A stretch of DNA of 64,000 nucleotides from Pedobacter nyackensis. GTDB taxonomy: Bacteria; Bacteroidota; Bacteroidia; Sphingobacteriales; Sphingobacteriaceae. Shown here in pieces: positions 45,804 through 54,998 of this stretch. The DNA lies in assembly GCF_900176505.1 (NCBI RefSeq), contig NZ_FWYB01000004.1, forward strand, positions 186,001-250,000, in the 5' to 3' direction. Both the position numbers and the translations under genes were made by a program. How positions within the stretch are numbered: position 1 is the first letter of the stretch; the number at the start of each line of letters is the position of its first letter. The notes beneath the pieces were generated by a model. That model was not told the origin of the DNA, did not search any database, and worked only from the letters and a program-made list of their open reading frames with translations.

Positions 45804-46049
45804 ATGATAAAGTATTTTTTTTTATGCCTTTTGCTACTTTCAATAGTGGCTCAGGGTAGACAGCTCCATCCAGACGACCGAGCCGCTGGCTCGCGTTTGG
45901 CAGGCATTTCCCATAGCCTGATCGCGTCAGGAATGATGGATAGTCTATGTCCATTGAAGGCCCTCTATATAAAAAAGAAAATAAAATATTTCCCATCAAA
46001 CGGTAGTTTTGCTTTTGATGCGGAAATATTGTATAGTTTTAATAAATAG
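45804..46049 (+). pseudogene. Orphan signal peptide fused to a GC-rich REP-like patch (possible gene remnant)
   Basis: From an ATG preceded by a short CA repeat the frame reads a convincing signal peptide (MIKYFFLCLLLLSIVAQG). It then enters sequence with no protein-like pattern and stops at 46049. Bases 45861-45931 are about 63 percent G+C (45 of 71), well above the neighbours. They hold two hairpins: CGAGCC-GCT-GGCTCG (45879-45893) and CCTGA-TCGCG-TCAGG (45917-45931). This looks like a gene start whose body was lost or replaced by a repetitive extragenic palindrome-type element. It could also be a chance frame. A TAGGTTTG box at 46056-46063, 24 bases before the GH110 start, fits the -7 consensus. 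Confidence 0.35.
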
Positions 46050-46087
46050 TGTCGATAGGTTTGAAGATAGCATATTAGGAAATAATT

Positions 46088-47917
46088 ATGACGAACATAC
46101 GATTTGATATATTCTTTTGGAGAGGCTTAGGTATTGTCCTTTTATTCCAGTTTGCAGCAGTTAAATATAGCTTGGCACAAGAGCGTATTCGCTTAACGGA
46201 ATATGGTGTTCGTGCCAACAGTTACGAAAATGCAGCCCCTGGCATCAGAAAGGCGATTGAGGCTTGTAAGGCTAAACCAGGATCTACTTTATTGCTGCCT
46301 ACTGGAAGAATTGATATCTGGCCAGAGTATAGTGCCAAAAAAGAATTGTATATTTCTAACTGTACAGAAAATGATACCCTTTCAAAAGTTAAAAATATCG
46401 CTTTTCTTTTAGAAAATGTGAACGATTTGGTTCTTGAGGGAAATAATACTTTGATCGTACTTCATGGTAAGATGGTTTCTTTTGCCATTCTAAATAGTAA
46501 AAATATAAAGGTTAAGAACATCAGCTTTGATTACGAAAGACCAACAATTTCAGAACTGATAGTAAAATCAGTAGCTCCGGATGCTGTGGAAACAATTATT
46601 CATCCGGACAGCAAATACTCCATTGATCATGGTCGTATCAGTTTATACGGAGAAGGTTGGAAAAGCAATTCCTATCATACGATTCTGTTTGATCCTTCAA
46701 ATAGTGCGATGCGTTATAGTACTTTTACACCCTTTCTGGAAAGTAAGGCAATTGAAAAGAGTCCTTTTAATGTGAGGTTTGAAGGTAACTTTAGTAAAAC
46801 ATCTTTCAAGCCGGGCGATGTATTTACCATCAGAGACCCATATCGTGACAATTGTGGAGGATTTATTTCAAGGAGTAAAGATATAGTACTGGAAAACGTA
46901 AAAATGCATTTTATGCACGGATTGGGGGTTGTATCTCAATTTTCTGAAAATATCTCATTATTAAAAGTTAGTGTTGCACCAAGGGAGAACTCAGGACGTA
47001 TCATTTCCTCGTTTGCAGATTGTTTTCACTTTTCCGGATGTAAAGGACTGGTTAAGGTGGATAGTTGTTTTACTTCTGGTTCTCATGACGACCCGGTGAA
47101 TGTACATGGTACGCACTTGAAAATCACTTCCATAAAGGAGAATAAGATGATTGTACGTTTTATGCATCATCAAACTTATGGATTTGAAGCTTTTTTTGGA
47201 GGGGATAACATTGCATTTATCAATCCAAAAACCTTGATGGCTATGGGAAAAGCGAAATTAAAATCGGCAAAACTGATCAACAAACGTGAAATGGAAATAG
47301 AGGTGGAAGAAACGCTGCCACCATTTGTTTCTGACGGACTTTGTATCGAAAACGTAACCTGGACTCCAGAGGTAATCATCAGGAACAGTCGATTTGAACG
47401 AACAAATACACGAGGCTTGCTGATTACCACGGGACGTAAAGTACTGATTGAAAATAACGTTTTTTACCGTACAGGCATGTATCCTATTTTGATTGCTGAT
47501 GATGCTTCCAGCTGGTTCGAATCTGGTGCTGTTAGTGATGTGCTGATCCGAAATAATACTTTTCAGGAGTGCGGACTTAACTCTGGTAGTGGTGCTATAA
47601 ATATAGCTCCGGAAAATCATGAATTGGTGATAGGTAATATGGTACATCGTAATATCCGCATTGTAGATAATTCATTTATCTTGTATAGGGATGGACTGCT
47701 AAATGCCAGAAGTGTTGATCATTTAACTTTTAGTGGCAATAAAATTAGTTGGACAAATCTGCTGCAAAAGAAAAGTAATCTGAGTATTAATTTGACTGCC
47801 TGTAAAAATGTGGTCATCAGGAAGAATAGTTTTGAGGCTGGGGAACCTCCCGTGGTGAAGGCCAGCAAAATGACAAATAAAGATCTGAAAACTGATTTGA
47901 AGGTAGAAGTAAAATAG
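46088..47917 (+). CDS. GH110 alpha-1,3-galactosidase
   Basis: Exported protein of 609 residues with a signal peptide to about residue 30 (Ser-Leu-Ala-Gln), built as a right-handed parallel beta-helix (many short strands such as NIKVKNISFDY, DVLIRNNTFQECG, NVVIRKNSFEAG). The diagnostic block is ADCFHFSGCKG followed by SHDDPVNVHGTH. It gives Asp311, Asp334 and Asp335, whose spacing equals the catalytic Asp set I recall for characterised GH110 enzymes (321, 344, 345). The length matches Bacteroides GH110 proteins. GH110 enzymes invert the linkage and remove terminal alpha-1,3-galactose, as in the blood-group-B antigen, linear alpha-Gal or carrageenan-type chains. It opens the plus-strand glycosidase operon. 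Confidence 0.9.
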   Translation: MTNIRFDIFFWRGLGIVLLFQFAAVKYSLAQERIRLTEYGVRANSYENAAPGIRKAIEACKAKPGSTLLLPTGRIDIWPEYSAKKELYISNCTENDTLSKVKNIAFLLENVNDLVLEGNNTLIVLHGKMVSFAILNSKNIKVKNISFDYERPTISELIVKSVAPDAVETIIHPDSKYSIDHGRISLYGEGWKSNSYHTILFDPSNSAMRYSTFTPFLESKAIEKSPFNVRFEGNFSKTSFKPGDVFTIRDPYRDNCGGFISRSKDIVLENVKMHFMHGLGVVSQFSENISLLKVSVAPRENSGRIISSFADCFHFSGCKGLVKVDSCFTSGSHDDPVNVHGTHLKITSIKENKMIVRFMHHQTYGFEAFFGGDNIAFINPKTLMAMGKAKLKSAKLINKREMEIEVEETLPPFVSDGLCIENVTWTPEVIIRNSRFERTNTRGLLITTGRKVLIENNVFYRTGMYPILIADDASSWFESGAVSDVLIRNNTFQECGLNSGSGAINIAPENHELVIGNMVHRNIRIVDNSFILYRDGLLNARSVDHLTFSGNKISWTNLLQKKSNLSINLTACKNVVIRKNSFEAGEPPVVKASKMTNKDLKTDLKVEVK

Positions 47918-47933
47918 ATTTAGCAACAAAACA

Positions 47934-50159
47934 ATGAACAATTTTAAACACTTATTTATCTTTTTGTTATTGATTACCGTAGTTACCGTAAAAGGTAATC
48001 ATATAGGTAATCCTGGAAATGGTGATAAATTATGGTATCTAAAGCCCGCTGATAAATGGGATGCTGAAGCCTTGCCTATCGGAAATGGACGCTTGGGAGC
48101 GATGTTGTTTGCTGGAATCAAAACAGAGCGTATTCAGTTTAATGAACAAAGCTTATGGTCGGGTGACAACAACTGGGATGGGGGGTATCAAACCGGCGAT
48201 CATGGTTTTGGATCATACAGAAATTTTGGAGAGTTTGCCATTAATTTTGATCGGGCTGATGAAGCAAAGGGATACCGTAGGGAATTGAATATCCGCACTG
48301 GTGTTCATACTACTACTTTTGTAATAAATGGCATTACTTTTATCCGTGAAGCTTTTGCCAGTTATCCTGATCAGGTAATGGTTTTCAGATATACAGCAAG
48401 TAAAAAGGGAGCCTTTTCAGGCAAAGTTTCTATGAAGTCTGCACAAGGCTCTTTAAGCATCGCGAATGCAGAGGGATTAAGCTTCGATGCGGAGATGCCT
48501 AATCAATTGAAATATGCAGCAAAACTAAGATTGGTAAAAGAAGGGGGATCAACTTATGTGGAGGGGAATACGCTTGGATTTAAAAACTGTAATTCCATAA
48601 CCTTTTATCTTGATGCACGAACCAATTATAAGCCTGATTATAAGTCGGGATGGAGGGGTGATGACCCTATGCCGCGGATAGATAAGGAGGTGGCTGCTGC
48701 TCAAAAGCTCAGCTATGCTAAACTAAAAAGCCGTCACATTCAGGACATCGCCAGGCTGACTACGGCTGCTACTATTGATGTAGGTAAAACGGCACAGGCG
48801 CAGCTTGACCTCCCAATAGATGTAAGGATTAAAAATTATGCTGGTGGTACTAAAGACCCGGATCTTGAAGAATTGCTTTTTCAATACGGTCGTTATTTGC
48901 TGGTAGGCTCATCAAGGCCAGGTGGATTGCCGGCTAATTTGCAAGGTTTATGGAACGATAGCAACACCCCAGCATGGGCAAGCGATTACCATAATAATAT
49001 CAATATTCAAATGAATTACTGGGCTGCGGAATCGACTAACTTATCCGAATGTCATGAGCCGTTGATTGATTTTATTGTTGCTGCACAGGAGCCTTGCCGG
49101 ATAGCTACACGTAAAGAATTTGGCCAAAGTACACGCGGCTGGACTGCAAGAACCAGTCAGAATATTTTTGGAGGAAATGGTTGGGAATGGAATATCCCTG
49201 CTAGTGCGTGGTACATGCAACATGTGTTTGAACATTGGGATTTTACGAGGGATAAGGTGTATTTAAAAAATACTGCCTATCCAATCTTAAAAGAAATTTG
49301 TCAGTTTTGGGAAGATCGTTTAAAGGTGTCGGAGGATGGAACGCTGATGGTTCCTAATGGTTGGTCGCCTGAACATGGTCCGAAGGAGGATGGCGTTATG
49401 CACGACCAGCAGCTGGTTTGGGATTTATTTCAAAATTACCTTTTGGCGGCAAAGGAACTGGGCGTTGATACAGAATATCAAGCCAAAATAGCTTCGATGC
49501 AGAAAAAGCTTGCACCAAATAAAATAGGTAAATGGGGACAGCTGCAGGAGTGGCAGACAGACCGTGATGATCCTGATGATCAACATCGCCATACCTCACA
49601 TCTTTTTGCCGTTTATCCTGGACGTCAAATTAGCATGAAGAATACACCAGACTTGGCAAATGCAGCCATCATTTCTTTAAGAAGCAGAAGTGGTAACTAT
49701 GGTAAAAACATCAATACGCCTTTCACAGTTGAATCTACTGTGGGAGACAGCCGACGTTCATGGACCTGGCCCTGGAGATGCGCGCTATGGGCAAGGTTTG
49801 GTGAAGGAGAAAAGGCTGGTATGATGATCAAAGGATTGCTTACCTATAATATTCTGCCTAATTTATTTACTACTCACCCGCCTTTTCAAATGGACGGGAA
49901 TTTTGGTATGACTGGAGCTATGGCAGAAATGCTGTTGCAAAGCCATGCTGAAGAAATCCATTTATTGCCTGCAATTCCTGCTGAATGGGCTCAGGAAGGT
50001 TCATTTAATGGACTTAAAGCAAGGGGAGGATTTACTGTCAACTGTAAGTGGCAGAAAGGGAAAGTGACCAGCTATCAAATCTATTCTAAAAAAACTGAAA
50101 AAGTAAAACTCCATATTAATGGTCAGGTAAAAGAGGTTATTTCCACAGTTGTAAAATAA
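47934..50159 (+). CDS. GH95 alpha-L-fucosidase or alpha-L-galactosidase, second copy
   Basis: Exported GH95 enzyme of 741 residues, 16 bases behind GH110. Signal peptide to about residue 20. The N-terminal domain begins KLWYLKPADKWDAEALPIGNG and is shorter than in the copy at 38464 (no long helical insert after the first domain). Family residues are kept: Asn355/Asn357 in NNINIQMNYWAAE, Glu480 in a Ser-Pro-Glu-His-Gly motif, Asp654 in MDGNFGMTG. The sequence differs strongly from the other GH95, for example SPEHG here versus SPENSY there. The two are therefore likely to have different specificities and not to be recent duplicates. Coupling with GH110 suggests stepwise removal of galactose and fucose. 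Confidence 0.92.
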   Translation: MNNFKHLFIFLLLITVVTVKGNHIGNPGNGDKLWYLKPADKWDAEALPIGNGRLGAMLFAGIKTERIQFNEQSLWSGDNNWDGGYQTGDHGFGSYRNFGEFAINFDRADEAKGYRRELNIRTGVHTTTFVINGITFIREAFASYPDQVMVFRYTASKKGAFSGKVSMKSAQGSLSIANAEGLSFDAEMPNQLKYAAKLRLVKEGGSTYVEGNTLGFKNCNSITFYLDARTNYKPDYKSGWRGDDPMPRIDKEVAAAQKLSYAKLKSRHIQDIARLTTAATIDVGKTAQAQLDLPIDVRIKNYAGGTKDPDLEELLFQYGRYLLVGSSRPGGLPANLQGLWNDSNTPAWASDYHNNINIQMNYWAAESTNLSECHEPLIDFIVAAQEPCRIATRKEFGQSTRGWTARTSQNIFGGNGWEWNIPASAWYMQHVFEHWDFTRDKVYLKNTAYPILKEICQFWEDRLKVSEDGTLMVPNGWSPEHGPKEDGVMHDQQLVWDLFQNYLLAAKELGVDTEYQAKIASMQKKLAPNKIGKWGQLQEWQTDRDDPDDQHRHTSHLFAVYPGRQISMKNTPDLANAAIISLRSRSGNYGKNINTPFTVESTVGDSRRSWTWPWRCALWARFGEGEKAGMMIKGLLTYNILPNLFTTHPPFQMDGNFGMTGAMAEMLLQSHAEEIHLLPAIPAEWAQEGSFNGLKARGGFTVNCKWQKGKVTSYQIYSKKTEKVKLHINGQVKEVISTVVK

Positions 50160-50228
50160 TGCTCAAGAGCTACTGTAGGAATTCGGGAGTTTATAAAAAA
50201 AAAACACACCAAATAGAAAAATAAGGAA

Positions 50229-52403
50229 ATGAGATTTAGAACTCAACGAACGTTATTAATTACTGCCCTGATAATAGCCGGGGCAAGTCAGACCTTTGCC
50301 CAGTCGACTTTAAAGGATTGGTTAGTCAACCCTGTTAAAGAGAAAGCACAGGTGATAAAGAGTGCTGATGGAAAGGATATCACCTTACAGAATGGATTGC
50401 TTAAAAGAGTATTTAGAATTTCACCAAATTTGGCCTGTGTTGATTATACCAACCTAAGTACGGGGCGACAGCTTTTGCGCTCAGTGAGGGAAGAAGCAAG
50501 GTTAGTTATTGATGGGAAAACCTATAATATTGGAGGACTTTATGGTCAGAAAGAGAAGGCTTATTTACAGCCCGAATGGCTGGATGGATTTACAGCTGGA
50601 GCCAATGACTTTAAGTATGTGTCCTATGATGTTAAACCCATTAAGCCTCATTTGAAATGGGACGGTAGTAGGTATTGGTCATTTCAATCTAAACCAGCTA
50701 GCGGCAAAACAGTTTCTTTTTTATATAGATCTGATTTGGCAGAGCTTTCGGGCCTTGAAGTACATGTAAACTACGAATTGTATGATGGCATGCCACTAAT
50801 TGTGAAGTCTGTAGCCTTGACGAATGGTGGGAATAAAACCTTTAAAATTGATCAGGTAGTAAACGAGGTCTTGGGCCTGGTTGAAGAAGAGAGTTCAGTA
50901 GAGGGAAGCTTTGAAATCATGAGAAAACCTAGTGGAATATACTTTGAAACCAATTATGCATTCAATAACTCCATGAATTATGCGAATAGCGACCAGACTA
51001 CACACTGGAAGGCGGATTCGACTTATACCTCGCAGGTGCATTACAGGCACCAAACTCCGGTACTGTTGGAAATTTATCCTAAAGATGCAAAAGGAATTGA
51101 ATTGAGGGCAGGAGAAACATTGAATTCTGTACGGACCCATGAATTACTGATGAATAAAGATGATAGGGAAAGTCGTGGATTAGCCATTAGAAAGATGTAC
51201 CGTACAGTAGCTCCATGGGTAACTGCCAATCCAATATTTATGCACCTGGTGGCCAGAAATCCTGAGCAGGTTCGAACGGCTATAGATCAATGTGCTGCTA
51301 CAGGTTATGAAGCGCTGATCGTCAGTTTTGGGAGTAATTTGAATATGGAAGACACTTCGCCGGAGAACATTAGCAAATGGAAGCAGCTTGCTGATTATGC
51401 ACATAGTAAAAATATCCTGATTGGTGGATACTCTTTATTTAGTTCGAGAAGTATAAGTCCAAAGGATGATGTGATTAGTGCTAAAACAGGTAAGCCCGGA
51501 GGAGCCTTTTTTGGCAATGCACCTTGTTTTGGTAGTGAATGGGGACTTCAGTACAGGGATAAAATCAAGAACTTTTATACAAGGACAGGTTTTGATATCT
51601 GGGAAAATGATGGCCCGTATCCTGGGGATGTTTGTGCGTCGACTACACATCCGGGGCATAAGGGATTAGAGGATTCGCAATGGAAACAAATGGAGATCCA
51701 GAAAGAATTGTATACCTGGCTGAATGAAAAGGGAGTTTATATCAATGCCCCGGATTGGTATTTCTTAGATGGTACCAATAAAATTGCTTTAGGCTACAGA
51801 GAAGTGAACTTCTCCTTGCCCCGTGCACAGCAAAAGATTTTAAACCGTCAGAATATTTACGATGCAACCTGGGAGAAGACGCCATCTATGGGATGGGGCT
51901 TTGTGCCATTAACTCAATACCAGGGTGGTGGTAGTGCGGCTACTTTAGAGCCTTTATCTGAACATTTAGACGATTATGAGCAGTTGATGATGCAGTATTA
52001 TGGGGCTGGGGTACAGGCCTGTTATCGTGGACCAAGGTTGTACGATACAGACAAGACGAAGCAAACAGTTATAAATGTGATCAACTGGTACAAAAAGTAC
52101 AGGAATATACTGAATTCTGACCTGATCCATTTGCGCAGGGCGGATGGTCGTGATTGGGATGGAATATTGCATGTTAACCCTGAGCTGAAAGAGAAAGGTT
52201 TGGTGATGTTGTACAATCCTACAAAAGAAAAAATGGTGAGAACGATCAAATTGCCTTTGTATTATACCGGATTGACAGATCTGGCAAGGATCAGTGAAAA
52301 AGGAGGAACTGTTAAAACCTATAAATTAAATCGCGATTATACCGTAGACCTCAGTTTTACACTTAATGCCGGAGGTTATACCTGGTTTTTGATAGGGGGT
52401 TAA
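50229..52403 (+). CDS. Glycosidase-like protein, family unassigned (paralogue of the one at 35382)
   Basis: Exported 724-residue protein with a signal peptide to about residue 24 (Thr-Phe-Ala-Gln). It matches the C-terminal 720 residues of the protein at 35382 but lacks the LamG domain. N-terminal beta-sandwich about 25-310 (GLLKRVFRISPNLACVDY, VHVNYELYDGMPLIVKS), TIM-barrel-like part about 330-620, C-terminal sandwich to the end. Shared candidate active-site motifs are ENDGPYPGDVCASTTHPGH with Asp461 and APDWYFLDG with Asp509. The arrangement, a sandwich then a barrel with an Asp after a hydrophobic strand, is like clan GH-D, but the family is not one I recognise. The next gene starts four bases after its stop. 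Confidence 0.75.
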   Translation: MRFRTQRTLLITALIIAGASQTFAQSTLKDWLVNPVKEKAQVIKSADGKDITLQNGLLKRVFRISPNLACVDYTNLSTGRQLLRSVREEARLVIDGKTYNIGGLYGQKEKAYLQPEWLDGFTAGANDFKYVSYDVKPIKPHLKWDGSRYWSFQSKPASGKTVSFLYRSDLAELSGLEVHVNYELYDGMPLIVKSVALTNGGNKTFKIDQVVNEVLGLVEEESSVEGSFEIMRKPSGIYFETNYAFNNSMNYANSDQTTHWKADSTYTSQVHYRHQTPVLLEIYPKDAKGIELRAGETLNSVRTHELLMNKDDRESRGLAIRKMYRTVAPWVTANPIFMHLVARNPEQVRTAIDQCAATGYEALIVSFGSNLNMEDTSPENISKWKQLADYAHSKNILIGGYSLFSSRSISPKDDVISAKTGKPGGAFFGNAPCFGSEWGLQYRDKIKNFYTRTGFDIWENDGPYPGDVCASTTHPGHKGLEDSQWKQMEIQKELYTWLNEKGVYINAPDWYFLDGTNKIALGYREVNFSLPRAQQKILNRQNIYDATWEKTPSMGWGFVPLTQYQGGGSAATLEPLSEHLDDYEQLMMQYYGAGVQACYRGPRLYDTDKTKQTVINVINWYKKYRNILNSDLIHLRRADGRDWDGILHVNPELKEKGLVMLYNPTKEKMVRTIKLPLYYTGLTDLARISEKGGTVKTYKLNRDYTVDLSFTLNAGGYTWFLIGG

Positions 52404-52407
52404 GGAA

Positions 52408-54948
52408 ATGATGAAATCGGGTTTGATTGGTTTGCCTCTGTTGTTGATCAACTTTATAGGACAGGCCCAGCAGATTACTTTAAAGAATGACTTAATACAA
52501 CGGACATTCTCCTATACAGATAAAACATGGCGTACCACAGCGTTCTCAGATATGAATGGAGACCGCACTTTGAAGGTGATCAGCGAAGAGTTTAATATTT
52601 TACCGATAGGCAGAAATCAGACGCTTTCAGTGGCAGATTTTACTTCGACGGTAAAGCCAAAGTTTTATAAAAAGGGAGATACCTCATTTTTAGAAATAAG
52701 CTATAAGCCAAAGCCAGTTGCATTGACAAATCCTGCTTGTCCTGACGAGTTGATTGCCTGTCATTTTGTGGTAAAGGGGCAACGATTTATCCGTAAAAAA
52801 ATCAAGTTGTTATTTAACAAGGAAGCTACTGTTGATCGACTTGAAGTAGAGCGATTTATATCTAAAGGAGATCAGAGTGGTGGAGGCAGGGGCGAACCGG
52901 TATTTGTTAACAATACCTGGTTTTTTGGACTTGAATATCCTGCAGGTTATTCCAGATGTATGGATGGAAATTTTCCTGCCTCATTTGGACGTTATTATGA
53001 TAAAGTTGGAAATTATAGTTTTATTGATCTTGAAGGAAGAGACATTGCACCTGGTTGTGCGCAAGGAACAATCAGGTTGATGCATTTTCCAGGATATTCC
53101 ATTCCTAAGCAGAAACAATTTGAGATTTTAAGTAAAACCAGCGTAGCAGGTTTTACTTCCAAGAATGGTCAGGCAAAAAATGCGTTTATGCAATACCTTG
53201 CTACACTTTGGAAATCCCCACGCTCTTTTTTAAACTACAACAATTGGTTTGATAAAAGTGCAAAGAATCTGAAAGGAGAGGCCTTTGTGAACGTGTACAA
53301 AAAGTATAAGAAAATTGTTGAACCTTACGGGGTTAAAATTGATGCCATGGTACCTGATGATGGCTGGCAGAATAGAAATGGTATATGGGAACCTTTGCCT
53401 GATTTTTTTCCAAATGGTGATGCTGACCTGGCCTTGTTAGGTAAAAGGTTAAAAGAAGAGGGTACTGGTTTGGGGCTCTGGTTATCGGTAAATGGTTATA
53501 ACAACAATATAAATTGGGGTTTAAAAAATGGCTACCGGGAAGCGAAACGAAATTCTTATTTCAAGCAGTACAACAGGTATTATAGCCTATCTGCTACAAA
53601 ATATAAGGAGGCCATATTAAAAAGAGTTCCTGAATTAGCTAAAAAAGCTAATTTGGTTTATTTTAAGCATGATTTTAATGAGTTGTGTGATCTTGACTCA
53701 GGCAACAATCACCCAGCTACAGATCGGCACGGGCATGAGGCAAATCTTGATGTTGCATTAGAGGTATTAACAGCGACAAGAAAAGTAAAGCCAGAGATTT
53801 TTCAGAATCTTACGAATTGGATCTGGTTTTCGCCATGGTGGCTTCAATACGCGGATTATCTATGGATGTTAGCCGGTGATGATGGAGTGAATGGTAATAC
53901 CCCTGAAATTTCAACTAAGGCGATGTTTACTACAGATCGGGACACTTACCTCTGGCGATTATATGGCAATGAACAAGACAGACCCCTGGTGCCTATTTCG
54001 CGTTTAATGACGCATGGGATTCTTCAAACTTCAGTAAAGGATAAGGATATTCCATTACAGGACTGGATGGATTATGTGCTGATGCACTATGGCAGGGGTA
54101 CCCTGCTTAAAGAATGGTATGTGTCAATAGACGCCATGACGACTGACCAATGGAAAACATTATGTGCTGTACATAATTGGGCAAAGAAGCATGAAAGGGA
54201 ATTGAACAATGCCCAATTTGTTGGAGGAAGGCCAGATGAAGGAAACGTGTATGGCTATATTGGATGGGAAAAGGATAAAGCGGTATTAGTTGCCCGTAAT
54301 GCTGGAGTTCATACTCAAAAATTAATTATTCCTTTTAATGCTGGAACAGGGTTCTATGGTGTTGAAGGTCATGATTTTAAATTAAACGTGGTTTATCCAT
54401 ACCGTGATAGTTATCCTGCTTCTTTTGTGTCAGGGAAACCAATGGAAGTTGAAATTCCCGGATACTCAACAATGGCATTTGAAATTGAAAGGGGAAAACC
54501 TGGAGTTTCCAACGTGCAGAACCAGCCGATTTTAAATGAGAAAACAATAAGAGAATCTGACGGCACGCTGAAAACGGTACTAACGGTGCCGGTAAATGTT
54601 AAAGGACGCTGTGATTTGCTTTTAATCGGTTATCCTGATGTGCCGGAGTTGTTTATTAATGGTGCTGAAGTTAAGGCTAGTCGTAGTAACAAGGCTTTAT
54701 TGAATAATTTTGCTGGTTATGCCAGATCAGGTATGCCTAGTACTAAGGCGGTAGACTGGAAGATGGGTGCAATAGATTTATTGCCCTATGCCGGTAAGGA
54801 GTTGTTTATCACTTATGGCAAAGCAGACAAATTTGAGAGCCATATTTTGTACGAAGAGATTGTAGAAAAGAAAAATAAGGCTGTGGGGAAAAATGAATTA
54901 CTGCCTGTTACCAATGATACCAGAAGGTATGTATTTAAATTACATTAA
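52408..54948 (+). CDS. Clan GH-D alpha-galactosidase-like glycosidase
   Basis: Exported protein of 846 residues with a signal peptide to about residue 21. An N-terminal sandwich (22-260) precedes a TIM barrel with clan D landmarks: IDAMVPDDGWQNRNGIWEP at about 311-329, GLGLWLSVNGY near 354-364, and strand VYFKHDFNELC, where Asp422 would be the nucleophile. The general acid/base is probably Asp491 or Asp492 in WMLAGDDGV. The C-terminal 200 residues form two sandwiches (YGYIGWEKDKAVLVARN, YSTMAFEIERG). It resembles GH36/GH27 alpha-galactosidases but is divergent, and I would not fix the family number. A tight four-base gap links it to the gene upstream. Confidence 0.78.
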   Translation: MMKSGLIGLPLLLINFIGQAQQITLKNDLIQRTFSYTDKTWRTTAFSDMNGDRTLKVISEEFNILPIGRNQTLSVADFTSTVKPKFYKKGDTSFLEISYKPKPVALTNPACPDELIACHFVVKGQRFIRKKIKLLFNKEATVDRLEVERFISKGDQSGGGRGEPVFVNNTWFFGLEYPAGYSRCMDGNFPASFGRYYDKVGNYSFIDLEGRDIAPGCAQGTIRLMHFPGYSIPKQKQFEILSKTSVAGFTSKNGQAKNAFMQYLATLWKSPRSFLNYNNWFDKSAKNLKGEAFVNVYKKYKKIVEPYGVKIDAMVPDDGWQNRNGIWEPLPDFFPNGDADLALLGKRLKEEGTGLGLWLSVNGYNNNINWGLKNGYREAKRNSYFKQYNRYYSLSATKYKEAILKRVPELAKKANLVYFKHDFNELCDLDSGNNHPATDRHGHEANLDVALEVLTATRKVKPEIFQNLTNWIWFSPWWLQYADYLWMLAGDDGVNGNTPEISTKAMFTTDRDTYLWRLYGNEQDRPLVPISRLMTHGILQTSVKDKDIPLQDWMDYVLMHYGRGTLLKEWYVSIDAMTTDQWKTLCAVHNWAKKHERELNNAQFVGGRPDEGNVYGYIGWEKDKAVLVARNAGVHTQKLIIPFNAGTGFYGVEGHDFKLNVVYPYRDSYPASFVSGKPMEVEIPGYSTMAFEIERGKPGVSNVQNQPILNEKTIRESDGTLKTVLTVPVNVKGRCDLLLIGYPDVPELFINGAEVKASRSNKALLNNFAGYARSGMPSTKAVDWKMGAIDLLPYAGKELFITYGKADKFESHILYEEIVEKKNKAVGKNELLPVTNDTRRYVFKLH

Positions 54949-54998
54949 TAATCAATGATTTACTTCAATTATAATAGGTCGATTAACCAATAACTTTT

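Noticed and set aside
45700-45999. Minus-strand frame of 99 codons across the GC-rich patch
   Set aside because: It has no signal peptide or domain pattern, crosses the probable operator region and is read through the hairpins; it is more likely non-coding.
38464-50159. The two GH95 genes as a recent duplication
   Set aside because: Motif contexts and lengths differ widely (Ser-Pro-Glu-Asn versus Ser-Pro-Glu-His; 807 versus 741 residues), so they are old paralogues or independent acquisitions.
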